A stretch of 30,353 nucleotides of DNA from Holophagales bacterium UBA5704 (GCA_002420005.1 DIHE01000150.1:21101-51453); one strand, 5' to 3'; positions 15,033-22,858 are shown, numbered from the stretch's first letter. The notes: generated by a model not told the origin, from the sequence alone. Made by a program: numbers and translations.

Positions 15033-15072
15033 TTCCGGGCGCAAAATCGACACGTCGTCGAAACGTGTCGAT
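15021..15072 (+). repeat. 52-bp hairpin repeat, copy 2
   Basis: Second copy, 647 bp from copy 1 and in the same orientation. GACGTGTCGATTT, loop CCGGGCGCA and AAATCGACACGTC form a perfect 13-bp stem. It is followed by a second stem, ATCGACACGT with ACGTGTCGAT. Further half-units (ATCGACATGTCGTC) follow to about 15090, at the stop codon of the crotonase gene on the other strand. Together the copies bracket the fic fragment. No transposase or integrase lies in the window. Confidence 0.8.
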
Positions 15073-15087
15073 CGCATCGACATGTCG

Positions 15088-15870
15088 TCAACGGTGCTTC
15101 CAGGCGGGCTTTCGCTTCTCCAGGAAGGCGCCGAGGCCCTCCTGCATGTCCTCGGTGCGGGTGAGGTCGTCGAGGTAGAGCCGCTCGGCCTCGGCGAGGC
15201 CGGCGGTGAAACCGCGGTCGCGGCCGGCGCGCACGGCGGACTTGATGAGGCGGGTGACCGGGGCGCTTTTGGCGGTGATCGCGGCGACCAGGGTGTCCAC
15301 TTCCCCGTCCAGCTCGGCGGTGGGGCAGAGGCGTGTCAGCAGGCCCAGGCGCTCGGCTTCGCGACTGTCGAAGAGACGGCCGGTCAGCAGCAGGTCGAGG
15401 GTGCGGCCGGCGCCGAGGAGCGCCGGATAGAGGGCGGCGGCGGCCGGCGGGTAGCAGCCGAGCTCCACCTCGGGCTGGCCGAAGCGGGCGTTGTCGGCGG
15501 CGACCACCAGATCGCAGGCCATCGCCAGCTCCATGCCGCCGCCCAGGCAATGCCCCTGCACCGCGGCGACGGTGACCGCCGGGAGGTCGCGCAACCGGCG
15601 GATCGCCCGGTGGAAGGTCTCCAGCATCGGGCCCACTTTGTCCGGGGTGTGGTCCTGGACGGAGACGCCCGCCGAGAACGCGCGGTCCCCGGCGCCGCGG
15701 AGGACGACCACTTGGAGGTCGTCGTCCGCTCGGTCGAGCGAGGCGACGGCGCCGGCGAGCTGCTCCAGGGTCGGGATGTCGAGGACGTTGAGCGGCGGCC
15801 GGTCGATGGTCAGGCGGGCGACGCGCCCGCTCCGTTCGACGCGGACGGTCTGGACGAGGTCTTCCGGCAT
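15088..15870 (-). CDS. Enoyl-CoA hydratase/isomerase family protein
   Basis: A 260-residue crotonase-fold enzyme, usual length. The oxyanion-hole sequence is AFSAGVSV, and both catalytic glutamates of hydratases are in place: GGGMELAMACD and GQPEVELG. The PPLNVLD motif near the start resembles dienoyl-CoA hydratases of aromatic degradation, but this cannot be decided from the sequence. It should hydrate a 2-enoyl-CoA or a related acyl-CoA. It is the last gene of the acyl-CoA operon, 6 bp after the C26 amidohydrolase, with AGGAG ten bases before ATG 15870. Repeat copy 2 lies directly after its stop. Confidence 0.88.
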   Translation of the reverse strand: MPEDLVQTVRVERSGRVARLTIDRPPLNVLDIPTLEQLAGAVASLDRADDDLQVVVLRGAGDRAFSAGVSVQDHTPDKVGPMLETFHRAIRRLRDLPAVTVAAVQGHCLGGGMELAMACDLVVAADNARFGQPEVELGCYPPAAAALYPALLGAGRTLDLLLTGRLFDSREAERLGLLTRLCPTAELDGEVDTLVAAITAKSAPVTRLIKSAVRAGRDRGFTAGLAEAERLYLDDLTRTEDMQEGLGAFLEKRKPAWKHR

Positions 15871-15876
15871 GGTTGG

Positions 15877-16572
15877 TCAGCTCCTGCACACGGTTTCGGC
15901 GAAGTCGGTCCACAGGGCGAGCTGCTGCGGCTGCGCGATCAGGTTCTCCGGGTGCCATTGGACGGCGCGCACCCACCAGGCGCCCGGCAGCTCCACGGCC
16001 TCCAGCAGGCCGTCGGCCGAGCGGGCGACCGGGATCAGGCCGTCGCCCAGCTCCTTGATGGCCTGGTGATGGCGGCTGTTGACCTGCGGGGTCTCGCGGG
16101 CGAGGACGGCCCCCAGGCCGGTGTCCGGCCGCAGGACCTCGACGCTGTGGGCGATGGCGTCCTTCGGCTCGCCGAGGCTGTGCTCGATCGGGCTCGGCCG
16201 CTGCGCCGGCAGGTCCTGCCAGAGCGAGCCGCCGAGGAAGACGTTGAGCACCTGGAGCCCGCGGCAGACGCACCACGCCGGCACCCGGGCGGCGCGGGCG
16301 GCGTCGAGCAGGTCCCACTCCAGCTCGTCGCGCTCCGGGAGGATCTCCACGGTGCCGTTCAACAGCGCCTCGCCATAGCGGGCGGGATCGACGTCGATCC
16401 CGCCGCAGAGCACCAGACCGGCCGCCCCTGCGACGAGGCCGCGGGCGTCCGCGCGCTCGCCGGGGGTCACCACCCGGAGCTGTTCGGCGGCCAGGCCGGC
16501 GGCCTGGAGAGCGGCAAGATAAGGGAGGGTGGACTCCTCGGACGAGGCGGAGAGCAGGACGTAGCCGCTCAT
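15877..16572 (-). CDS. Gamma-glutamyl-gamma-aminobutyrate hydrolase-like (peptidase C26)
   Basis: A 231-residue class I glutamine amidotransferase-fold enzyme. The nucleophile is Cys103 in CVCRGLQVLN, close to PuuD's CRGLQ; His207 and Glu209 in VQWHPE complete the triad. GLVLCGGIDVDPARYGE is the family's strand before it. PuuD-type enzymes split gamma-glutamyl bonds, for instance gamma-glutamyl-GABA in putrescine breakdown. It overlaps the thiolase stop by four bases (ATGA) and sits 6 bp before the crotonase gene, so it is firmly within an acyl-CoA operon. Whether it removes a gamma-glutamyl group from a pathway intermediate is inference. The substrate is unknown. Confidence 0.82.
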   Translation of the reverse strand: MSGYVLLSASSEESTLPYLAALQAAGLAAEQLRVVTPGERADARGLVAGAAGLVLCGGIDVDPARYGEALLNGTVEILPERDELEWDLLDAARAARVPAWCVCRGLQVLNVFLGGSLWQDLPAQRPSPIEHSLGEPKDAIAHSVEVLRPDTGLGAVLARETPQVNSRHHQAIKELGDGLIPVARSADGLLEAVELPGAWWVRAVQWHPENLIAQPQQLALWTDFAETVCRS

Positions 16573-17759
16573 GCCGCCTCTCGCTCGACGAGCGCGGCGA
16601 TGCCCATGCCGCCGGAGACGCAGAGGGTCGCCAGGCCGCGCGTCCGGCCGCGCTCCGCCATGCCGTGGAGCAGGGTGACGAGGATGCGCGCGCCGGTGGC
16701 GCCGATCGGATGGCCGAGCGAGATGGCGCCGCCGTCCGGGTTGACCCGCTCGCCGTCGAGGCCGAGCCCCTGCAGGCAGGCGACCACCTGGCAGGCGAAG
16801 GCCTCGTTGAGCTCGACCTCCTCGATGTCCTGGATCTCCAGACCGGTGCGCGCCAGGAGCTTCTGCACCGCCGGCACCGGGCCGATTCCCATGATGCGGG
16901 GCTCGACGCCCACCACCTGCCAGTCGACCAGGCGGGCGGCGATCGGCAGCCCGAGGTCGCGGGCGGCGCGGCGCGAGGCCACCACAAGCGCCGCGGCCCC
17001 GTCGGTGATGCCGGAGGCGTTCCCCGCGGTCACCCGCCCGCCGGGGCGGAAGACCGGGGCGAGCTTGGTGAGCGACTCCAGGGTGACGCCGTCGCGCGGG
17101 TGCTCGTCGCGGGCGACCTCGACCGGGCCTTTCTTGCCGGGCACCTGGAGCGGCGCGATCTCGGCGGCGAACCGGCCGCGGGCACGGGCGCGCTCGGAGC
17201 GGTTCTGGCTGCCGAGCGCCCAGGCGTCGGAGGCGTCGCGGCCGATCCCGGTCTCCTCGGCCAGCTCCTCGGCGGTCTCGCCCATCACGAGGCCGGAGAG
17301 CGGATCGTCGAAGCCGTCCTTGTACATGCCGTCGACGATCTCGGCGTGGCCGAGCCGGTAGCCGGTACGCGCACGGGGCAGGAAGTAGGGCGTGTTCGAC
17401 ATGCTCTCGGTGCCGCCGGCCAGGATCACCTCGGCCTCGCCGAGGCGGATCGTGCGCGCCGCACAGAGGATCGCCTGGAGCCCCGAGGCGCAGGCCTGGT
17501 TCACCGTGAGCGCCGGCCGGTCGACCGGCACGCCGGCGCGGAAGCCGATCTGCCGCGCCGTGTTGGGGCCGCCACCGGCCTGCCGGCCATGGCCGAAGAT
17601 CACCTGATCGACCCGCGCCGGGTCGAGGCCGGAGCGCTGCAGGGCCGCGGCGGCCGCGGCGGTGCCGAGGTCGGCGGCGGTCAACGGGGAGAGCACCCCC
17701 ATGAATTTGCCGATCGGCGTGCGCACCGGCGCGGCGAGGACGATGTCGTGGTCGTTCAT
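16569..17759 (-). CDS. Thiolase (acetyl-CoA C-acyltransferase)
   Basis: A 396-residue thiolase II family enzyme, typical length. The acyl-accepting Cys90 lies in NQACASGLQA, His350 in GHPIGATGAR and the second acid/base Cys380 in CVSGGMG, all as in active thiolases. It catalyses cleavage of a 3-ketoacyl-CoA to acetyl-CoA and a shorter acyl-CoA, or the reverse condensation. It follows the aldehyde dehydrogenase gene by four bases and overlaps the C26 hydrolase gene by four. A biosynthetic (acetoacetyl-CoA) or degradative role cannot be told apart, but the neighbours favour degradation. The start is ATG 17759. Confidence 0.92.
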   Translation of the reverse strand: MNDHDIVLAAPVRTPIGKFMGVLSPLTAADLGTAAAAAALQRSGLDPARVDQVIFGHGRQAGGGPNTARQIGFRAGVPVDRPALTVNQACASGLQAILCAARTIRLGEAEVILAGGTESMSNTPYFLPRARTGYRLGHAEIVDGMYKDGFDDPLSGLVMGETAEELAEETGIGRDASDAWALGSQNRSERARARGRFAAEIAPLQVPGKKGPVEVARDEHPRDGVTLESLTKLAPVFRPGGRVTAGNASGITDGAAALVVASRRAARDLGLPIAARLVDWQVVGVEPRIMGIGPVPAVQKLLARTGLEIQDIEEVELNEAFACQVVACLQGLGLDGERVNPDGGAISLGHPIGATGARILVTLLHGMAERGRTRGLATLCVSGGMGIAALVEREAA

Positions 17760-17763
17760 GCCT

Positions 17764-19245
17764 CTACCTTCCGACGTACACCGATTTCACCTCGGTGTAC
17801 GCGTCGAGCGCCTCGCGCCCGAGCTCGCGGCCGAAGCCGCTCTGTTTGAAGCCCCCGAAAGGGGCGGCGGAGTCGTACCAGTTGTATTGATTGATCCACA
17901 CCGTGCCCGCCTGGAGCCGGCGCGCCACGTCGTGAGCCTTGCCCACGTCGCGCGTCCAGACCCCGGCGGCGAGGCCGTAGATGGAGGCGTTGGCCAGCTC
18001 GACCACCTCGTCCACCCGGGTGAACGGGATCACCGCGAGCACCGGCCCGAAGATCTCCTCCTGCGCCACGACCATGTCGTTGTGCACGCCGTCGAGGAGG
18101 GTGGGCTGGAGGAACCAGCCCTTGCCGTCGATGCTCACGGCCTCGCCCCCCCAGGCCACCCGGGCGCCTTCGCGCTTCCCTTCCTCGATGTAGTGGAGGA
18201 CGCTGTCGCGCTGCGTGCGCGAGACGAGGGCGCCGAGGCGGGTGCGCGGATCGCGGGGGTCGCCGGGGACGAGCCGCCGGGTGCGGGCGAGGAGCTTCTC
18301 CATCAGCTCGGCGTGGACCGTCTCCTCGACGAACAGGCGGGAGCCCGCGGCGCAGACCTCGCCCTTCCCGTAGAAGATGCCGGTGTAGGCCCCTTTGGCC
18401 GCGGCGTCGAGGTCGGCGTCGGCGAAGACGATGTTCGGCGACTTGCCGCCGAGCTCCAGGGTGATGCGCTTGATGGTCTCCGCGGCGCCGCGCAGGATGG
18501 TGCGCCCGACCTCGGTCGAGCCGGTGAAGGAGACCTTCGCCACCTGCGGATGGGCGACCAGCGCCGTTCCCGCCGCCGAGCCGGAGCCGGGCACCACGTT
18601 CAGGGCGCCCGGGGGGAACCCGGCCGCGGCGGCCATCTCGGCGAGGCGCAGCGCGGTGAGCGGGGTGTACGAGGCCGGCTTGTGCACCACGGCGTTGCCG
18701 CAGGCGAGGGCCGGCGCGATCTTCCACACCGTCTGGATGAGCGGGAAGTTCCACGGCGTGATGGCGGCCACCACACCCACCGGCTGGCGCAGCGTGTAGG
18801 CGAGGACGAACGGCCCTTCGACCGGCAGGGTCCGGCCGGTGACCTTGTCCGCCCAGCCGGCGTAGTAGCGCAGCGCTTCGATGGCACCGGGGACGTCGAC
18901 GTAGCGCGATTCGAAGATCGGCTTGCCGTTGTCCAGGGTTTCCAGGAGCGCCAGCTCGTCGATGTGGCTCTCGACGAGGTCGGCGAGGCGCCAGAGGAGG
19001 CGGCCGCGTTCGCGGGGCGAGGTCTCACCCCAGGCGCCGCCCAGGGCGGCGCGGGCGGCCTGGACCGCCCGGTCGACGTCTCCGGCGCCCGCCGCGGCCA
19101 CCGGGCAAAGGGGCTCCTCCGTCGCCGGGTTCTCGGTGACGAAGACGCTTCCCCCCTCCGGCTCGACCCACTCGTTGCCGATCCAGAGGCGGGGAGGCGG
19201 GAAGCGCACCTCGGCCTGGGCGGCCGCCGCGACGCCGGTCGACAT
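17764..19245 (-). CDS. Aldehyde dehydrogenase (NAD(P)-dependent)
   Basis: A 493-residue ALDH superfamily enzyme. The conserved residues are all present: Asn166 in TPWNFP, Lys189 in VVHKPAS, Glu264 in LELGGKSP and nucleophile Cys298 in GEVCAAGSR. FGGFKQSGFGRELG and the C-terminal EVKSVYV are typical of the betaine-aldehyde and general ALDH group. It oxidises an aldehyde to a carboxylic acid with NAD(P). The gene is second in the operon, 3 bp after the first crotonase and 4 bp before the thiolase. Together with the C26 hydrolase it recalls the putrescine and amino-aldehyde pathways, but the substrate is unknown. Confidence 0.92.
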   Translation of the reverse strand: MSTGVAAAAQAEVRFPPPRLWIGNEWVEPEGGSVFVTENPATEEPLCPVAAAGAGDVDRAVQAARAALGGAWGETSPRERGRLLWRLADLVESHIDELALLETLDNGKPIFESRYVDVPGAIEALRYYAGWADKVTGRTLPVEGPFVLAYTLRQPVGVVAAITPWNFPLIQTVWKIAPALACGNAVVHKPASYTPLTALRLAEMAAAAGFPPGALNVVPGSGSAAGTALVAHPQVAKVSFTGSTEVGRTILRGAAETIKRITLELGGKSPNIVFADADLDAAAKGAYTGIFYGKGEVCAAGSRLFVEETVHAELMEKLLARTRRLVPGDPRDPRTRLGALVSRTQRDSVLHYIEEGKREGARVAWGGEAVSIDGKGWFLQPTLLDGVHNDMVVAQEEIFGPVLAVIPFTRVDEVVELANASIYGLAAGVWTRDVGKAHDVARRLQAGTVWINQYNWYDSAAPFGGFKQSGFGRELGREALDAYTEVKSVYVGR

Positions 19246-19248
19246 GGC

Positions 19249-20073
19249 TCAGGCCCCCTTGAAGGAGGGCTTGCGCTTGGTGATGTAGGCGTCGAGCCCT
19301 TCGCGCGCGTCCTGGCTCTCGAACAGCTGCTGCTGCAGCTCGCGCTCGATGGCGAGGCCGCTCTCGAACGGCACCTCGGCGCCGGACTGCACCGACCGCT
19401 TGATCCGGCCGACCGCCTTGGAGGCCATGTTGGGCGGGCAGAACTGGCGGGCGAACGCATGCACCTGGCCGGTGAAGTCGTCCCCTTCAAAGATGTAGTT
19501 GACGATGCCGATCTCCTTGGCCTCCTCGAAGCTGATCAGGCGGCCGGTGATCATCAGGTCGATCGCGAGGTTCTTGCCGACCCGGCGGGCCAGGCGCTGG
19601 GTGCCGCCGGTGCCCGGGAGGACGCCCAGGTTGACCTCGGGGAGGCCGACCTTGCCGGAGCCCTTCTTGGCGATCAGCAGGTCCGCCGCCATGGCGATCT
19701 CGAGGCCGCCGCCGACGGTGTGGCCTTCGAGCGAGGCGATGACCAGCTTGGGCGTCTGCTCCAGGCGGTTCAGGGTCTCATTGGCGTGCAGACAGAAGTT
19801 GTACTTGAAGTACGGGTCCGACGCCTTCAGCATGTTGATGTTGGCACCGGCGCAGAAGAACTTCTCGCCCTGGCCGGCGAGGACGATGACGTGGACCTCG
19901 CGGTCGAATCGGGCCTTGACGATCGCCGTGTCGAGCTGGCACATCATCTCGTGGGTATAGGTATTGGCCGGAGGATCGTCGAGGGTGAGGTAGGCCACCC
20001 CCTCCTTCACCTCGTAATGGACCAGGGTGCGCTCTTCGGTGGCGGCTCCAGCCGCCGTCGTCGGATCAGCCAT
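19249..20073 (-). CDS. Enoyl-CoA hydratase
   Basis: A 274-residue crotonase-family enzyme, with the oxyanion sequence FFCAGANI, catalytic glutamates in GGGLEIAMAAD and GLPEVNLG, and GVLPGTGGTQRLARRVG. Unlike the last gene of the operon, it matches classical enoyl-CoA hydratases throughout. An N-terminal extension of about 14 residues precedes the usual start of the fold. GGAGGAG lies seven bases before ATG 20073, a strong ribosome binding site, so this is the first gene of the operon. A GGTAGAAT sequence at 20151-20158 may be a -10 element. The operon has two crotonases but no acyl-CoA dehydrogenase or 3-hydroxyacyl-CoA dehydrogenase, so the pathway is completed elsewhere. Confidence 0.92.
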   Translation of the reverse strand: MADPTTAAGAATEERTLVHYEVKEGVAYLTLDDPPANTYTHEMMCQLDTAIVKARFDREVHVIVLAGQGEKFFCAGANINMLKASDPYFKYNFCLHANETLNRLEQTPKLVIASLEGHTVGGGLEIAMAADLLIAKKGSGKVGLPEVNLGVLPGTGGTQRLARRVGKNLAIDLMITGRLISFEEAKEIGIVNYIFEGDDFTGQVHAFARQFCPPNMASKAVGRIKRSVQSGAEVPFESGLAIERELQQQLFESQDAREGLDAYITKRKPSFKGA

Positions 20074-20161
20074 TAGGATCTCCTCCCGTCGGGGGTTGAT
20101 GACGAATGTCAGGGGACTGCTCCGGGGCAGGTGCCCGGCAAGGACGCCGTATTCTACCCTT

Positions 20162-21202
20162 CTAGCCGCCGATCTGCATGAAGCTCACCAGGTTGCCGTA
20201 GTTTCCCTGGCTGAGCATGTGCTCCGCCGGCTTGTCCTGGAGCACGCGCAGGATCTCGCTTTCCAGGGCCGCGTCCGGGTTGCTGCGGGTGAGCAGCGGG
20301 CGCAGTGGATGGACGCGGTCGGCGAACAGGCAGAGGCGCAGCTCGCCGCGCGCGGTGAGGCGCAGGCGGTTGCAGTCGGCGCAGAAGGTGTGGGAGAGGG
20401 GGGTGATGAAGCCCACCGTCCCCACCGCTCCGGCGAGCCGGAAGGCCTTGGCGGGGCCGGTTCGGGGGCCGGCCTCGGCGTCGCTGAGCGGCGCGAGCGG
20501 GCCGAAGCGCTCCTCGATCCGCCGCCGGGCGAGGTCGGCGGAGACGTACGCCTCCGGCTGCAGGTGGCGGTTGCTCGCGGTCGGCATCATCTCGATGAAG
20601 CGGACGGCGAGGGGGCGGTCGAGGGTGAGGGCGGTCAGCCGCTCCACGTCGGCCAGGTTCTCCTGCAGCAGGACGGCGTTCAGCTTGACCGGATGGAGAC
20701 CGGCGTCGAGCGCGGCTTCGACCCCGCGCCACACCTCGTCGAGGCCGCCGCGGCGGGTGATCGCCCGGAACACCTCCGCGTCGAGGCTGTCGAGGCTGAC
20801 GTTGACCCGGTCGACGCCGGCCCGGACGAGCTCCGGAGCGAGGCGGGCCAGCTCGGTGCCGTTGGTCGAGAGGGCCAGGTCCTCGACCCCGGGCAGGGAT
20901 TTGATCCGCGCCGCGATCTCCAGGATGTCCTGGCGCACCAGCGGCTCGCCGCCGGTCAGGCGCACCCGCCGGATGCCGAGCCGGACGAGGGCGCCGACGA
21001 TCCGCTCGATCTCGTGCGGAGAGAGAAAAGCGCGGTCGCCGAAGGGAAACCGGGCATCTTCTGGCAGGCAATAGAAGCAGCGCAGGTTGCAGCGGTCGGT
21101 CACCGACACCCGCAGGTAGGTCAGGCGACGCCCGAAGGCGTCGATGAGGCGCGTCGATTCCGCGGGAAGGTCCACCGGAGGGCTCATCGCAGGGCGGTAC
21201 AT
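20162..21202 (-). CDS. moaA: GTP 3',8-cyclase, molybdenum cofactor biosynthesis
   Basis: A 346-residue radical-SAM enzyme that starts molybdopterin synthesis by rearranging GTP. The N-terminal cluster is Cys38-x3-Cys42-x2-Cys45 (RCNLRCFYC), followed by LTGGEPLVRQD. The C-terminal cluster is CADCNRLRL, then RLCLF, the second Fe-S site that marks MoaA. The protein ends in the conserved Gly-Gly tail needed for activity. I chose ATG 21202 because GAGGAAACC precedes it; an upstream GTG at 21244 has no such site. It is alone on its strand with no other moa gene beside it; the acyl-CoA operon starts 88 bp downstream on the same strand. Confidence 0.93.
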   Translation of the reverse strand: MYRPAMSPPVDLPAESTRLIDAFGRRLTYLRVSVTDRCNLRCFYCLPEDARFPFGDRAFLSPHEIERIVGALVRLGIRRVRLTGGEPLVRQDILEIAARIKSLPGVEDLALSTNGTELARLAPELVRAGVDRVNVSLDSLDAEVFRAITRRGGLDEVWRGVEAALDAGLHPVKLNAVLLQENLADVERLTALTLDRPLAVRFIEMMPTASNRHLQPEAYVSADLARRRIEERFGPLAPLSDAEAGPRTGPAKAFRLAGAVGTVGFITPLSHTFCADCNRLRLTARGELRLCLFADRVHPLRPLLTRSNPDAALESEILRVLQDKPAEHMLSQGNYGNLVSFMQIGG

Positions 21203-21434
21203 GGTTTCCTCGGTCTGCCTTTCGGCTTGCGCCAGAGTCGGCACACCGCACCGCCGCCGCGGTCTCGGCCCGCCTTTCCAAGCACGGGAGGCGGCCCGGT
21301 TGCCCGGACCACCCTGTCGGCGTGCCCCCCCGCCGTTGTCTCCGGGAAGGGTGAGGCATGCTCGGTGGGCCGGAAGTATTGTACGCTCCCGGCAGGAGTC
21401 AGGATAGACTGTGACAGACAGGGGAGAAGATCGC
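21203..21434. other. Divergent intergenic stretch, upstream of moaA
   Basis: This region between moaA and the gene at 21506 is gene-free on both strands in the sense that no frame with a family resemblance or ribosome binding site was found. On the moaA strand, a GAAA-capped GCC/GGC hairpin lies close to the ribosome binding site and several GC-rich stems can be drawn. I could not match this to the known Moco riboswitch pattern. No clear moaA promoter is visible. Confidence 0.4.
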
Positions 21435-21463
21435 TTGATTCAGCGGCGCGGCTGTTCTATAGA
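21435..21463 (+). promoter_or_regulatory. Sigma-70 type promoter for the 21506 gene
   Basis: TTGATT (21435-21440) and TATAGA (21458-21463) are 17 bp apart, both close to consensus. The transcript would begin near 21470, about 36 nt before ATG 21506. It probably drives the unknown gene and thiS. Confidence 0.65.
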
Positions 21464-21505
21464 ATCGTGCGCGTCGCACCATCGGCCCGACGCGCGCCTG
21501 GACGC

Positions 21506-22291
21506 ATGATCACCGGCTACAACACCGACGTCCGCCACAACGAGGTGGTCTTCCACGTCCAGACCGAGGACAAGGGTCTGGGGAACCCCTGCATCGAGAG
21601 CCTCGTCTACGTGGGCGGCCAGGTCCTGGCCAGCAAGCGGGCGAGCTACGCCGAAATGCTGGCCGAGGGGAAGGAGGAGAAGGACATCCTCGCCCTCATG
21701 GACCACCAGCACCGCACCATGATCGCGGCGATCCGCCACGGCAAGCTCGACGCCCGGGTCACCGAGCTTCTGGGTGGGCGGCAGACCGGCCAGATACAGA
21801 AGCTGGTGCTGCCGGCGACGGCGAGCCCAGAGACGGCGACCGCGGCGACGCCTCCTCCGCCTCCCCCCGGGCCGGAGGCGGTGCCCGAGCCGGAGGAATT
21901 CGTCTCCAAGCTGCCGCCCTTGCCGCCGCGCAGCGCCGGCCGCGAGCGGACGCTCGACCAGGTGATCCTGGAATACCTCACCAACGAAGCCGACCAGGAG
22001 CAGCTCGTCCTGTTCATCGAAGAAGAGCGCGATCTCGCCCTGGGGCACCAGGCGCGGCTCGTCCTGCGCACCAGCTCCAGCAAGAGCGGTGCGCCGATGG
22101 TGGGCACCCAGGTGTCGGTGCGCATGATCTCGACGGTCAGCGAGCCCAGGGTCCTCGCCACCGGCCGGGCGGACGACGACGGGCTCGCCGCGCTGGCCTT
22201 CGACATCCCCCAGCTCGGCCGTGGCACCGCCGCGCTGATCATCACGGCGGTCAGCGCCATCGGGCGTGCCGAGCTCAAGCACCTGCTGTAG
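21506..22291 (+). CDS. Conserved protein of unknown function
   Basis: A 261-residue protein. The N-terminal part (ITGYNTDVRHNEVVFHVQTE, then NPCIESLVYVGGQVLASKR) resembles a conserved domain I recall from hypothetical proteins of Acidobacteria and Deltaproteobacteria, with no known function. A proline-rich linker lies near residues 110-135. The C-terminal part, from about 155, is beta-rich (RLVLRTS, QVSVRMIS) and resembles an Ig-like fold. There is no signal peptide or transmembrane helix. The start at ATG 21506 sits after a good promoter, but has only a weak ribosome binding site. thiS begins 9 bp after its stop, so the two are probably co-transcribed. Confidence 0.75.
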   Translation: MITGYNTDVRHNEVVFHVQTEDKGLGNPCIESLVYVGGQVLASKRASYAEMLAEGKEEKDILALMDHQHRTMIAAIRHGKLDARVTELLGGRQTGQIQKLVLPATASPETATAATPPPPPPGPEAVPEPEEFVSKLPPLPPRSAGRERTLDQVILEYLTNEADQEQLVLFIEEERDLALGHQARLVLRTSSSKSGAPMVGTQVSVRMISTVSEPRVLATGRADDDGLAALAFDIPQLGRGTAALIITAVSAIGRAELKHLL

Positions 22292-22300
22292 ACTTTTCCC

Positions 22301-22501
22301 ATGGAGATCCTCTTGAACGGCGAGGCGCGGTCTCTCCCGGTCGGTGCGACGGTGCTCGACCTGCTGGCCGGGCTCGGGCGCGATCCGCGCACCGTGGCGG
22401 TGGAGCGCAACGGCGCCATCGTGCGGCGTGCCGACTACGCGGCGACCGCGCTCGCGGCCGGCGACCGCCTCGAAGTGGTGCATTTCGTCCAGGGTGGATG
22501 A
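22301..22501 (+). CDS. thiS: Sulfur carrier protein ThiS
   Basis: A 66-residue ubiquitin-fold protein, usual length. It begins EILLNGE, contains VLDLLAGLG and ends with VHFVQGG; the C-terminal Gly-Gly is the site adenylated and thiocarboxylated to donate sulfur in thiamine thiazole synthesis. MoaD is a related possibility, but the short length, NGE start and VxFVQGG end fit ThiS. It follows the unknown gene by 9 bp. The usual partners thiG, thiE and thiF are not in the window, and tRNA genes follow, so the gene stands alone. Confidence 0.85.
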   Translation: MEILLNGEARSLPVGATVLDLLAGLGRDPRTVAVERNGAIVRRADYAATALAAGDRLEVVHFVQGG

Positions 22502-22594
22502 ACGGCGCCGGGGAGAACGGGAATGGAACCACGGCGGTGCGCGTTACAGCGGGGGATCGGACGGCCGCATCCGGTGGATCGGCGCACGAAGGCG

Positions 22595-22623
22595 TTGTCT
22601 TCCGGTCTCCGGTTCGGTATGAT
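22595..22623 (+). promoter_or_regulatory. Promoter of the tRNA genes
   Basis: TTGTCT (22595-22600) and TATGAT (22618-22623) are 17 bp apart, ending 13 bp before tRNA-Lys. The -10 is close to consensus. It should drive both tRNA genes and possibly read on into tig, since no terminator is seen before tig. Confidence 0.7.
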
Positions 22624-22636
22624 CTCGCCCCGACAC

Positions 22637-22712
22637 GGGCCGCTAGCTCAACTGGCAGAGCAGCAGACTCTTAATCTGCGGGTTGAAGGTTCGATTCCTT
22701 CGCGGCTCACCA
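22637..22712 (+). tRNA. tRNA-Lys, anticodon CTT
   Basis: A 76-nt cloverleaf. The acceptor stem GGGCCGC pairs with GCGGCTC with one G-T pair. The anticodon stem GCAGA/TCTGC holds loop CTCTTAA, anticodon CTT for AAG codons. GGTTCGATTCC forms the T-arm. CCA is encoded at 22710-22712. Confidence 0.97.
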
Positions 22713-22752
22713 CCCCCTTTTCAGCTCCCCTCCCTCCGCATGGAGGCTCATC

Positions 22753-22841
22753 GCGAAAGTGGCGGAACTGGTATACGCGCTAGACTTAGGATCTAGTCCC
22801 GAGAGATCGGGTTGGGGGTTCGAATCCCCCCTTTCGCACCA
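22753..22841 (+). tRNA. tRNA-Leu, anticodon TAG
   Basis: An 89-nt class II tRNA with a long variable arm (TCCCGAGAGATCGGGT). The acceptor stem GCGAAAG pairs with CTTTCGC. The anticodon stem CTAGA/TCTAG holds loop CTTAGGA, anticodon TAG for CTA codons. GGTTCGAATCC forms the T-arm, and CCA is encoded at 22839-22841. It lies 17 bp before tig. Confidence 0.97.
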
Positions 22842-22858
22842 AGGAAGAGGATGATCGG

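Noticed and set aside
14374..15072. CRISPR array
   Set aside because: Only two copies exist, 647 bp apart, with a gene fragment instead of short spacers between them, and no cas genes are present.
14954..16987. A 677-codon minus-strand frame over the crotonase, C26 and thiolase genes
   Set aside because: It is out of frame with three genes that show intact catalytic motifs, and its end is only translation of repeat copy 2.
21203..21300. Possible molybdenum cofactor riboswitch before moaA
   Set aside because: A GAAA-capped hairpin is present but I could not match the conserved Moco core. A covariance search would decide it.
20154..21359. A 401-codon minus-strand frame over moaA
   Set aside because: It is the wrong frame; the frame with radical-SAM cysteines and the Gly-Gly end is the one of moaA.
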